Positions 36,602 to 44,493 of a DNA stretch of 64,000 nucleotides are shown one piece after another (position 1 is the first letter of the stretch; every line of letters begins with the position of its first letter). The position numbers were made by a program, and so were the translations under genes. Source of the stretch: Bacillota bacterium (GTDB taxonomy: Bacteria; Bacillota_A; Clostridia; Lachnospirales; Lachnospiraceae). The stretch spans positions 62,001-126,000 of the forward strand of contig JAEYMU010000014.1 of assembly GCA_023407175.1 (NCBI GenBank). The letters run 5' to 3'. The notes under the pieces were generated by a model that saw nothing but the letters and a program-made list of their open reading frames with translations, had not been told where the DNA came from and ran no database searches.

Positions 36602-37213
36602 ATGGAAAATGATGCAGTAAAAGAAAAATCTAAAAAACATTTCGACACAAGTGCGACAGAATATGACGCTTCCTTCGACGGCAGATTTGTAAAGGTGATG
36701 TATCCCGCTCTGTTACAGGAAATAGAAAAGGAGACCGAAGGAAAACTGTTGGATGTGGGCTGTGGTAACGGCAATGTACTCTGTAGGCTGGTAAATAACA
36801 AAAGAGAATTATATGGCGTGGATTTATCGGAAAATATGGTTGAGGAATGTAAGAAAAGAATGGGTGCTAGGGCTGAAATCGCAGCAGGGGATGCGCAGAG
36901 GCTTCCCTTTGAGGATCATATGTTTAATACGGTGGTGTGCAATGCATCCTTTCATCATTATCCCCATCCGGAGGAGGTACTTACGGAAATGAGAAGAGTT
37001 TTAAAGTACGGAGGGAGATTATTGATTGGAGAGGGATATGCAATTCAGCCCTTTCGAGTATTGTTAAACCTGTCCTTTCGTTGGTCGGATAGCGGTGATT
37101 ATCACAGCTATGGTAAGCGGGAATTGATTAAGCTATTGCAAAAGCATGGCTTTCAAGTGGAAAGGGTAATTAGAACGAGCCACCATACGATGCTGTATGT
37201 TGCCCGGACGTGA
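36602..37213 (+). CDS. Class I SAM-dependent methyltransferase
   Basis: A 203-residue methyltransferase of the Methyltransf_11 (UbiE-like) type. Motif I is LLDVGCGNGNVL near residue 45, motif II is YGVDLSENMVEECKKRM, then AEIAAGDAQRLPFED and VVCNASFHHYPHPEEVL. The substrate is unknown. AAAGGA precedes the ATG. The upstream operator suggests control by the TetR protein, and the next gene encodes a membrane protein 15 bases away, so a small detoxification or resistance operon is possible. Confidence 0.88.
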   Translation: MENDAVKEKSKKHFDTSATEYDASFDGRFVKVMYPALLQEIEKETEGKLLDVGCGNGNVLCRLVNNKRELYGVDLSENMVEECKKRMGARAEIAAGDAQRLPFEDHMFNTVVCNASFHHYPHPEEVLTEMRRVLKYGGRLLIGEGYAIQPFRVLLNLSFRWSDSGDYHSYGKRELIKLLQKHGFQVERVIRTSHHTMLYVART

Positions 37214-37228
37214 AAGAAGACTTATCAT

Positions 37229-37711
37229 ATGAAAAGAAAAATAGGCTTATTTGAAATTTCTGTCATTCTGTTTTTTTATCTATTGCCTGCAATGAGTATT
37301 ATAATTGATTATGCAAGGGGTGTAGATTTTAATGTGTCTGCATCGGTAATAAAATGGTGTGTTTTTTGGGGAGTGGGTTTGCGGTTATTTACCGCGGGAA
37401 TAACCCAGATATTCAAACCCGGCTTCACGGCCAATAACATATTCAATTCTTCCGATGAGAAGATATACCCGGTTGTGCGGGAGCTGGGCTTTGCCAATGC
37501 CTGCATGGGTGCCTGTGCCATATTGTCACTTTTTCATGAGCAATTAAGACCGGCGGCATGGATGCTTGGAGGTCTGTATTATTTCCTGGCCTCCCTGCAG
37601 CATATCCTTCGGAAAGAGAAAAATGCTTCCGAGGTTTTTGCTGCAATCACAGATTTAACTATCGTTGCAGAGCTTCTTCTTCCGCTCATATCCATGGTTA
37701 TGACAGCATAA
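37229..37711 (+). CDS. Four-helix membrane protein, DUF6790-like
   Basis: A 160-residue integral membrane protein with about four hydrophobic segments (ISVILFFYLLPAMSIII, CVFWGVGLRLFTAGI, ANACMGACAILSLF, IVAELLLPLISMVM). The segment VRELGFANACMGA resembles the DUF6790 family, but I am not certain. The ribosome site is weak (GAAAGAAG). It lies 15 bases after the methyltransferase and is probably co-transcribed under the TetR operator. No function is known. Confidence 0.6.
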   Translation: MKRKIGLFEISVILFFYLLPAMSIIIDYARGVDFNVSASVIKWCVFWGVGLRLFTAGITQIFKPGFTANNIFNSSDEKIYPVVRELGFANACMGACAILSLFHEQLRPAAWMLGGLYYFLASLQHILRKEKNASEVFAAITDLTIVAELLLPLISMVMTA

Positions 37712-37755
37712 ATCAGAGGCTGCTTCGAAAATTATTTTGGATAAAATATTTTTAT

Positions 37756-37784
37756 TTGAAACTAAACTTCTCCCATATTACACT
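37756..37784 (+). promoter_or_regulatory. Candidate promoter for the sigma factor gene
   Basis: TTGAAA (37756-37761), a 17-base spacer, TACACT (37779-37784), 22 bases before the TTG start. The -10 box is weak, which leaves room for an alternative sigma, including autoregulation. Confidence 0.35.
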
Positions 37785-37805
37785 ATCTATATAGAGGTGA
37801 TAAAG

Positions 37806-38351
37806 TTGGCAGATCCGCAGATTACCGGAATATTTAACGAAATATATGAATCCACCTATAAGCTGGCCTTACAGTATGTTCTGGCAAAATGCGGGACGCT
37901 GGCGGATATTAAGGATATTCTTCAGGAAATTTACCTGGAGCTTTATCTGATTCTTCAAAAGAAGGGCAGCGGATATATTAAAAAACCGGATAAATTTGTC
38001 CTTAAGCTGGCAAAATGCAAGGTATACCGTCATTATACACTGGCCCAGAGGCTGAACCGGATGCTTCCTTTGAGTATCAGTGATATGCAGGAGGAAGAAC
38101 TGCCGGCGGAGGAGGAAAGCATAGGGCTGGAGGAAAGAGCCGTGGAAAGGGAGCTCCTTGATACGGTTCGTACTTATCTGAATGCAAAGCCGGAGCTAAC
38201 GAGAAAGATATTCTATCTATATTACAGCATGGAGCTTACGATACCGGAGATTGCCGCTTTGCTTAAAGTGAAGGAATCCTTTGTTAAGAACAGACTGTAC
38301 CGGACCCTGGGGGAAATACGAGGGTTCTATCTGGAACAGGAAGGTGGTTGA
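37806..38351 (+). CDS. RNA polymerase sigma factor, ECF-like
   Basis: A 181-residue sigma-70 family protein. The TTG at 37806 is chosen because GAGGTG lies just upstream and it yields a normal sigma start MADPQITGIFNEIYEST; the longer frame has no ribosome site. Region 2 reads YKLALQYVLAKCGTLADIKDILQEIYLELY. Region 4 is a helix-turn-helix in MELTIPEIAALLKVKESFVKNRLYR. The following gene, four bases away, encodes a single-pass membrane protein, the usual setting for an anti-sigma partner. Confidence 0.85.
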   Translation: MADPQITGIFNEIYESTYKLALQYVLAKCGTLADIKDILQEIYLELYLILQKKGSGYIKKPDKFVLKLAKCKVYRHYTLAQRLNRMLPLSISDMQEEELPAEEESIGLEERAVERELLDTVRTYLNAKPELTRKIFYLYYSMELTIPEIAALLKVKESFVKNRLYRTLGEIRGFYLEQEGG

Positions 38352-38355
38352 TAAT

Positions 38356-39240
38356 ATGACAGAGAAGGAACTAATGGCGGCTGTAGCCGGAATGGATTTA
38401 CCCGATTCCAGGAGTATCAGAGAATATTGCCTGTCAAAGGGGAATGAGTCAATACAGCCTGAAAGCAGCAGGAGAAGGTATCTTGGAACGGCCCTGGGAA
38501 TTCTACTGACCCTTTGTATCATAATCAGTGTATATGCAGTAAATATAGGAGATAAAACTGGAGGTAGGAGCGGAGCGGACAGCATAGAAACCGTATCATT
38601 AATAAAGGATGAAGCCGGATACCACATGGAGAATGTCGGAATAGGCTCAGGCACCAGGATGCTGCTTACGACGGAGGAGGAAAGAGGATGGACCTTAAAG
38701 TCCGGAGAAAGTATCCGTATCAGCCTGGAAAGTGAAGCCACAGCAGAGCTTGAAATCGGTTATCAAAAGGACGGCGAGTATTATCCGGTAAGTGATACAA
38801 CGGGCAGTGCCTTTTCCAATATTATTACGGCTAAGGAGCAGGGAGAATATTATTTTTACATTATTAATTTATCCGCTGAGGCCGCCGTCTTACAGGGAAA
38901 GGTTGCGTATACCTCCAACGATCTGGTCTTTCGGGAGTATGCAGGCGGCGCGGTGAAGGCCAAAGAAAATACAGTTTTTACACTGGAGAAGCTGGATGGG
39001 GTGCTTGGGGATTATGTGATAGAGGGGATATATCTTTGTAATTATACTGATGGTACAGTACAGAAAATAGCAGAATACAGTAAGGGACGAACCATCACGT
39101 ACCAAATCAAATCAGCAGGAGCCTATTGTGTATATGCGGTTACCCAGGAGGGAGAAACCATAAATCTGACGGATTATGTGGCAACCTCGGTAGAGTATTC
39201 GGTGGAAGAAGGCAGCGGCGGACCCATGCTGCTGCAATAA
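38356..39240 (+). CDS. Single-pass membrane protein, putative anti-sigma partner
   Basis: A 294-residue protein. GGAAGGTGG precedes the ATG at 38356. A cytoplasmic N-terminal part of about 45 residues (MTEKELMAAVAGMDLPDSRS) is followed by one membrane segment (YLGTALGILLTLCIIISVYA) and an extracellular beta-rich domain of about 225 residues. There is no zinc HxxxCxxC motif and no RsgI-type domain that I can recognise. The assignment as an anti-sigma rests on topology and the four-base gap to the sigma gene. The product may sense an envelope signal. Confidence 0.5.
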   Translation: MTEKELMAAVAGMDLPDSRSIREYCLSKGNESIQPESSRRRYLGTALGILLTLCIIISVYAVNIGDKTGGRSGADSIETVSLIKDEAGYHMENVGIGSGTRMLLTTEEERGWTLKSGESIRISLESEATAELEIGYQKDGEYYPVSDTTGSAFSNIITAKEQGEYYFYIINLSAEAAVLQGKVAYTSNDLVFREYAGGAVKAKENTVFTLEKLDGVLGDYVIEGIYLCNYTDGTVQKIAEYSKGRTITYQIKSAGAYCVYAVTQEGETINLTDYVATSVEYSVEEGSGGPMLLQ

Positions 39241-39247
39241 AATCGGT

Positions 39248-39393
39248 GTAACTGTTCAGAGTCAAACTCGAAAACACCGCGTGTTTCCTCGTTGTGGCGT
39301 ATCCGCCAAATAAAGTCATGCAAGGGCATGCCAATGAATGTAAGCATTCACCGGCATGCCCTTGTATGACTTTGCTTGGCTCTGAACAGTTAC
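39248..39393. repeat. 146-base multi-branched inverted-repeat element
   Basis: The outer stem pairs GTAACTGTTCAGAGTCAA (39248-39265) with TTGGCTCTGAACAGTTAC (39376-39393), 18 bp with one T-G pair. Inside are AAACAC/GTGTTT (39272-39286), TGGCG/CGCCA (39295-39308), and a 21-bp stem between 39312-39332 and 39353-39373 capped by TGAATG/CATTCA around TAAG. It contains no reading frame and has no T-tract, so it is not a standard terminator. It lies between the membrane protein and CotH. Confidence 0.8.
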
Positions 39394-39525
39394 AAATTGG
39401 TGATTTTTGTGTGAAATCAGTTGTTATCTTACCCATCCGAAGATATAATAGCTTCTAAGTATTCGATGCATTGATTAACATCGACGTAACAGTGGGGCAA
39501 ATAGACAAAAGGGAAGTTGACTGTA

Positions 39526-40905
39526 TTGAAAATCATCAAAAGCTTAATCATAATTATTTTTATAATTCTATGCATCATCACCGTGGGCCAGGCTGACAGC
39601 TACAATAATATTGACGAAAAGGACACCGAAGAAGCGGCCGCCACTCCGGCAGCTTCAGAAACGGATATCGCCCAGATATTCATTACGGCTGACCAAAGTA
39701 TCTCCGAGGAGGAATATACGGCTGCGAAGATAGTGATTGCCGATGCCGATGGAGGCAGCTATGAAACGATAACCGATTCTGAGGCCAGGATTAAAATCAG
39801 AGGAAACAGCACGGCAACTTTGGCAAAGAAACCCTATAATATAAAGCTTAGCACCTCACAAGGAATTCTGGGAATGAAGGCAGGGAAGAAATGGTGTCTT
39901 TTGGCCAATTTCATGGATACCAGTCTGCTAAGAAATAAGCTGGCATATGACTTTGCCCAAAATATCGGGCTGGACTACAGCTGTGAGACGAGATATGTGG
40001 ATGTATGGCTCAATGGAGAGTATCAGGGAAATTATCTGCTTACGACTCCGGTTGAGACGGGAGAGGACAGGGTTGATATTGATACCTCCCAGAAGGAATT
40101 TCTTCTGGAACTGGAAGCAAACCGTACGGAGGAAGATACCACCTATATCAGCACAGAGCTGTACCGTTTCAAGCTGGATGCGCCGGAAACCTTAACTCAG
40201 GAGCAAAGTGACTGGCTGGAACAGTTTCTTTCTGAGGCCGAGGCTGCGATTAAAAGCAGAGATTATTCCAGAATAAAGGAATATGTGGACATCGATTCGT
40301 TTATTGATTTTTATATTGTACAGGAATTGTTCAAGAATATGGATGTCAATACCAGCTCCACGAGATTTTATATTAAGGACCATAAAATCTATGCCGGACC
40401 AATCTGGGATTTTGACCTGTCCAGCGGTAATATCGGGCTGTTTTCCTTCTTACCCTATTATTTGTCTTACAATAATTATGGAATGACAGGAAATGCCTCG
40501 CAAAACAGCTATGAGGGCTTTTGGGCATTTACAGGCGGAGCATCCCAGGATTATAGTTTAAGCTGGATTGGAAATCTGATGCATTGCAGTGATTTTTATG
40601 AAAAGCTTTATGAACGGTATCAGCAGCTACAGGAGCAGATCGTCAATCTGTACCAAGACAATACAACCGGTACAAATCAGATGGATTTGTTGCTTGAGGA
40701 ATACGGAGACTCCTTTGCACGCAATAATGAAATCTGGCCGGTGGAGCTGCATAGGGACTCCCCGTTATACCGAACGAATGAGAAAACCTTTGAGGAGAGT
40801 GTTTCCTATCTGCGCTCCTGGCTAAAGAACAGGAATGAATGGCTGCTGGAGGCATTGAAGGAATTTGAGACGGGGAATTGCAATCTGTTCGCCGAACGGA
40901 TATAA
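39526..40905 (+). CDS. CotH-family protein kinase-like, secreted
   Basis: A 459-residue protein. The TTG at 39526 is preferred because AAAGGGAAG at 39508-39516 is about nine bases away, while the TTG at 39517 touches it. The first 22 residues form a signal peptide or anchor (IIKSLIIIIFIILCIITVG). The CotH domain begins near residue 60: EARIKIRGNSTATLAKKPYN, then GMKAGKKWCLLANFMDTSLL, and the metal-binding motif IWDFDLSSGN near residue 305. CotH of B. subtilis phosphorylates spore coat proteins; vegetative cell-surface homologues often sit near VTC and DUF4956 genes, as here. The extracellular location suggests the second setting. Confidence 0.88.
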   Translation: MKIIKSLIIIIFIILCIITVGQADSYNNIDEKDTEEAAATPAASETDIAQIFITADQSISEEEYTAAKIVIADADGGSYETITDSEARIKIRGNSTATLAKKPYNIKLSTSQGILGMKAGKKWCLLANFMDTSLLRNKLAYDFAQNIGLDYSCETRYVDVWLNGEYQGNYLLTTPVETGEDRVDIDTSQKEFLLELEANRTEEDTTYISTELYRFKLDAPETLTQEQSDWLEQFLSEAEAAIKSRDYSRIKEYVDIDSFIDFYIVQELFKNMDVNTSSTRFYIKDHKIYAGPIWDFDLSSGNIGLFSFLPYYLSYNNYGMTGNASQNSYEGFWAFTGGASQDYSLSWIGNLMHCSDFYEKLYERYQQLQEQIVNLYQDNTTGTNQMDLLLEEYGDSFARNNEIWPVELHRDSPLYRTNEKTFEESVSYLRSWLKNRNEWLLEALKEFETGNCNLFAERI

Positions 40906-40960
40906 TCAGAAGGAATAGGACGTTGATACGTTAATCCGCAGCAGGAAGGAATGTCTGATT

Positions 40961-41770
40961 ATGCACTCCAAAAACATAATTACCAGCTTGGGTAATGCAC
41001 AGGTAAAGAACCTGCTTCAATTACAGAAAAAATCGAAGGCCAGGGATGAACAGGGGTTATTTGTCGTAGAAGGACTGAAGATGTTTGAAGAAGCCAGGGA
41101 AGCCGGGCTTCTTAAGAAGGCCTATGTTTCTGAAGGGTTCTGGCTGGAAAAACAAAGCACGGATGCCGGCTTCTTTCAGGAGCTGGATTATGAGATTGTA
41201 GCCGATTCCTTGTTCCGGGAGGTGTCCGAGACAATGACTCCCCAAGGTGTTCTTGGGACAGTGGCGAAGGTCCGGTATCAGCTAGAAAGTATATTGGAGG
41301 CTCCAAGGGCCTGCCTTTTGCTGTTGGAGGATATCCGGGATCCGGGTAATCTGGGAACAATGGTCAGAACGGCAGAAGGGGCTGGAATTACTGGAATAAT
41401 TTTTAATAAATCTACGGTTGATATTTATAATCCTAAGGTAATCCGCTCTACGATGGGTTCCATCTTTCGCGTTCCCTTTTATCAGGCGGAGGATTTTTAT
41501 GAGACACTGCTGGAAATAAAAAAGAGGGATATCACAGTCTTTGCGGCCCATCTTTTGGGAATCTCCTATGATACGGAAGGAAGCTTTCGGAATAAATGCG
41601 CGATTCTGATCGGTAACGAGGCAAATGGCTTAAGTGACAGGGCTGCCGGACTGGCTGACGTAAAGGTGAGGATCCCGATGTGCGGTAAGGTGGAGTCTCT
41701 GAATGCGGCAGTAGCCGCAGCGATTCTGATGTATGAAGCCCACAGGCAGAGAGCAGGGGAACTACACTGA
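40961..41770 (+). CDS. SpoU/TrmH-family RNA 2'-O-methyltransferase
   Basis: A 269-residue SPOUT enzyme. The N-terminal substrate-binding domain (ITSLGNAQVKNLLQLQKKSK, FVVEGLKMFEEA) resembles RlmB/TsnR-type rRNA methylases. The knotted SAM site is built from LLLLEDIRDPGNLGTMVRTA (motif 1), LIGNEANGLSD (motif 2) and RIPMCGKVESLNAAVAAAIL (motif 3). The rRNA or tRNA target position is not determined. AGGAAGGA precedes the ATG. It follows CotH by 55 bases but is unlikely to share its function. Confidence 0.92.
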   Translation: MHSKNIITSLGNAQVKNLLQLQKKSKARDEQGLFVVEGLKMFEEAREAGLLKKAYVSEGFWLEKQSTDAGFFQELDYEIVADSLFREVSETMTPQGVLGTVAKVRYQLESILEAPRACLLLLEDIRDPGNLGTMVRTAEGAGITGIIFNKSTVDIYNPKVIRSTMGSIFRVPFYQAEDFYETLLEIKKRDITVFAAHLLGISYDTEGSFRNKCAILIGNEANGLSDRAAGLADVKVRIPMCGKVESLNAAVAAAILMYEAHRQRAGELH

Positions 41771-41862
41771 TTAAATTGGCTTTTTTCTAGAAATAATTAG
41801 AATATTTTTTGAATTTATCACATTTCATACACATTTATGGACTAAGATAATATCATAAGTAT

Positions 41863-42049
41863 ATTATCGGAAGAAAACCTCTTCCGATAATCGAGATGCC
41901 CGGCGTATAAGACGCGCCTTTTATCAGAAGCAAAAACCGCTTCTGATAACTTATATTATCGGAAGAAAACCTCTTCCGATAATCGAGATGCACGGCGCAT
42001 AAGACGCGCCTTTTATCAGAAGTTTAAAAAGCAACTTCTGATAACTTGT
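41863..42049. repeat. Tandem repeat of 92-95 bases, two copies, each with paired hairpins
   Basis: Unit 1 is 41863-41954 and unit 2 is 41955-42049; a third begins and decays. Each has TTATCGGAAG/CTTCCGATAA, then a GGCG/CGCC stem, then TTATCAGAAG/CTTCTGATAA. Between the copies, the middle stem changes from GGCGT to GGCGC on the left, and the last loop differs in length and sequence while both arms stay perfect. This pattern suggests a kept structure. It fills most of the 461-base gap between the SpoU gene and the VTC gene. Confidence 0.85.
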
Positions 42050-42168
42050 ATTATCTTAATTTTCTTTATTTTTACAAATAATGTTGATGGTTTCTTCTTT
42101 ATCATAATTTATATGCATTTTGTGTGAATAAAGTAAGGTAGAATAATAATTTTGTCTGATATATTATA

Positions 42169-42196
42169 TGATCGGAGCTAAGACGTGTTCCGATCA
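42169..42196 (+). promoter_or_regulatory. Hairpin before the VTC gene, related to the tandem repeat
   Basis: TGATCGGA (42169-42176) pairs with TCCGATCA (42189-42196) and is followed by TCGAG, as in the tandem repeat where TCCGATAA is followed by TCGAG. It lies 35 bases before the VTC start. It may be a shorter relative of the repeat unit. Confidence 0.45.
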
Positions 42197-42231
42197 TCGA
42201 GTGTATTGCGTAACTTAAGGAGTTGGTGCAG

Positions 42232-42978
42232 ATGGCTGTTGAAGTATTTAACAGATATGAGAAAAAATTCATAATATCGGATGAAATCTATCATAAAATC
42301 AAGCCCGAGCTTGAGGAATATATGGAGCTGGACAGGTACAGCCGTAACGGTGATTTTTATACCATCTGCAATATTTATTATGATACGAAGGACAATGAAA
42401 TCGTCAGAAAATCAATTGAAAGGCCCGTATATAAGGAGAAGCTTAGACTAAGAAGCTATGGTGTGGCAGGTGATCAGGATAAGGTATATCTGGAGATTAA
42501 GAAGAAGTTCAAGGGCTGTGTCAATAAGCGCAGAACTGCAATCACACTTGCGGAGGCCTACCGCTATCTTGAGACGAAGCAAAAACCGGAGCTAAGCAGT
42601 ATGATGAATAAGCAGATACTGGATGAAATAGATTTTTTTGTTCAAAGATATCCTACCCTGCAGCCAGCCTTGTTTCTTTCCTATGAGCGCAATGCGATGT
42701 TTGGCATTGAGAATCAGAATTTCCGTATTACCTTCGATAATAACATCCTTACCCGCCGCTATGATCTGGGCCTGCACTACGGAATTTATGGGGAGCCCCT
42801 AATTCCGAAAGGCCAGTGGATTATGGAGGTTAAGATAGATCAGGCGGCCCCGCTTTGGTTTGCGGAGCTTTTGTCCAAATACAAAATATATCCCGTATCA
42901 TTTTCCAAGTATGGTACGGAATACAGCAGGAGTGTTACAGCATCCGCCGGCTGTGATTACAATAAAATGTGCGTTTAG
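42232..42978 (+). CDS. VTC-domain polyphosphate polymerase-like protein
   Basis: A 248-residue soluble protein of the VTC/TTM (CYTH-related) fold. AAGGAG lies nine bases before the ATG at 42232. The tunnel is lined by basic and acidic residues seen in FNRYEKKFIISDE, YYDTKDNEIVRKSIERP, EKLRLRSYG, KVYLEIKKKFKG, VNKRRTA, LSYERNAM, RITFDNNI and IMEVKID. VTC4 in yeast makes polyphosphate from ATP; bacterial homologues are less studied. It lies 11 bases before a DUF4956 membrane protein, a frequent pairing, with CotH 1.3 kb upstream. Confidence 0.85.
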   Translation: MAVEVFNRYEKKFIISDEIYHKIKPELEEYMELDRYSRNGDFYTICNIYYDTKDNEIVRKSIERPVYKEKLRLRSYGVAGDQDKVYLEIKKKFKGCVNKRRTAITLAEAYRYLETKQKPELSSMMNKQILDEIDFFVQRYPTLQPALFLSYERNAMFGIENQNFRITFDNNILTRRYDLGLHYGIYGEPLIPKGQWIMEVKIDQAAPLWFAELLSKYKIYPVSFSKYGTEYSRSVTASAGCDYNKMCV

Positions 42979-42989
42979 GAGGAAACATC

Positions 42990-43679
42990 ATGTTCGAGAC
43001 TATTTTCCAGGAGGCTTCCACAGATTTGTCGATCGATATCGGCACTACCCTGTTGAGCATACTGGCCGCCCTGGTATTGGGGCTGTTAATCAGCGGTGCC
43101 TATTATTTGGCTACGACAAAGAAATCCAGATCGGCCAGCTTTATTATGAGCCTGATCATACTGCCTGCAATTGTTGCAATTGTGATATTGCTTGTCGGAG
43201 AAAATGTGGCAAGAGCCTTCTCCCTTGCGGGAATCTTTACACTAGTCCGTTTCCGCAGTATTCCGGGGGACTCTAAGGATATCACCTTTGTATTTTTATC
43301 TATGGCTGTCGGCCTGTCGGTAGGACTGGGATATCTGACCCTGGGAGTGGTGGTTGCGGTAATCTTGAGTGGTGTTGTAGTCGTTGTATTCAAGCTTATG
43401 GCAGGAATGGGCAAGCAGAAGGAAAAAAGGCTTCGGATTACCATACCGGAGGATATGAATTTTCAGAATGCCTTTGATGATCTTTTTCAAAAATATACGG
43501 ATCACTATGAGATGATTAAGGTTAAGACCACCAATATGGGAACACTGTTTGAACTGTATTATGATGTTATTATGAAAAATGGCAGTTCGGAAAAGGAATT
43601 CATTGATGCTATCCGTTGCAGGAACGGCAATTTGAACATTCAGCTGGGCATTGAGGAAAATAATTACCAGCAGCTTTAA
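42990..43679 (+). CDS. DUF4956 membrane protein
   Basis: A 229-residue protein. GGAGGAAAC precedes the ATG at 42990. Four membrane segments occupy residues 18-130 (LLSILAALVLGLLISGAYYL, SFIMSLIILPAIVAIVILL, then the conserved AFSLAGIFTLVRFRSIPGDS, then VGLSVGLGYLTLGVVVAVIL). The C-terminal 90 residues form a soluble alpha/beta domain. DUF4956 proteins often pair with VTC proteins and could anchor them or move phosphate or polyphosphate; that is inference. Confidence 0.88.
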   Translation: MFETIFQEASTDLSIDIGTTLLSILAALVLGLLISGAYYLATTKKSRSASFIMSLIILPAIVAIVILLVGENVARAFSLAGIFTLVRFRSIPGDSKDITFVFLSMAVGLSVGLGYLTLGVVVAVILSGVVVVVFKLMAGMGKQKEKRLRITIPEDMNFQNAFDDLFQKYTDHYEMIKVKTTNMGTLFELYYDVIMKNGSSEKEFIDAIRCRNGNLNIQLGIEENNYQQL

Positions 43680-43857
43680 CAGCTGGTGGAATAAAGTTTC
43701 AGGCATATTATAGCAATGATATCAATATAAAATAGAAGGATACGGGTGTCATAAGAGGAAGCACATAGGCCAGGAGAAAACGGCGTTTGGTGAAGATCCT
43801 AGGGCACCTTTTCTTTGCGTTAAAGGTCGATTTTATTCTGCTAAGGTTAAAAAATGA

Positions 43858-43886
43858 TTAGAAAAGGTCGTAGACTCTTGTATAAT
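43858..43886 (+). promoter_or_regulatory. Candidate promoter for NfeD
   Basis: TTAGAA (43858-43863), a 17-base spacer, perfect TATAAT (43881-43886), about 44 bases before the NfeD start. The rest of the 250-base gap shows only a weak GGTG/CACC inverted repeat. Confidence 0.45.
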
Positions 43887-43929
43887 ATTTTTTGGAGACG
43901 TAAAATTAAGGAAAAAGGAGGCTGGCGGT

Positions 43930-44364
43930 ATGAATTCCATCCTTTGGATTATTGTCCTTGCGATACTTATCCTGATTGAAATTTTGACACTGGGGATAAC
44001 GACGATTTGGTTTGCCGGGGGTGCACTGGCGGCCTTTATCGTATCCTTATTCTTTGATAATTTAATTCTTGAGATAATCCTGTTTTTTGCAGTCTCTTTT
44101 GCTCTTTTATATTTTACAAGGCCCATTGTCCTAAGGTATTTCCGGTCAGGGGAAGCAAAAACCGGCTATGAAGGGGTAATCGGCAAGGAGGCCACAGTTT
44201 TGGAGGATATTGATAATACAAGCGGCACGGGTAAGGTGGACGTGGACGGACAGGAGTGGTCGGCCAGGTCACTGGAGGGAGAAATACTGGAAAACGGCTG
44301 CAAAGTTGTGATCCGGGGAATAACCGGTGCGAAGCTGATTGTTGTCAGAGCACAGTCTAATTAA
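43930..44364 (+). CDS. NfeD family membrane protein
   Basis: A 144-residue short-form NfeD. Two or three membrane segments fill the first 75 residues (ILWIIVLAILILIEILTLGI, TTIWFAGGALAAFIVSLFF, LEIILFFAVSFALLYF). A C-terminal OB-fold at about 85-144 contains GYEGVIGKEATVLEDID and GKVDVDGQEWSARS. Short NfeD proteins usually pair with an SPFH/flotillin protein to order membrane domains; no such gene lies nearby. AAAAAGGAGG precedes the ATG. Confidence 0.9.
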   Translation: MNSILWIIVLAILILIEILTLGITTIWFAGGALAAFIVSLFFDNLILEIILFFAVSFALLYFTRPIVLRYFRSGEAKTGYEGVIGKEATVLEDIDNTSGTGKVDVDGQEWSARSLEGEILENGCKVVIRGITGAKLIVVRAQSN

Positions 44365-44493
44365 GGGTTAAGAAAAAATTAAGATTTTAATGCTTGATTA
44401 AGCGAGGGAAACGAGCTATTATAATGCTAGCTTATAGATATTTGGAAATTATCTAAGGAACCTTATTTTTTATATTGACATTTGGGGGCTGAC

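Noticed and set aside
41863..42049. CRISPR array
   Set aside because: There are only two long units, each fully related, without unique spacers, and no cas genes in the window.
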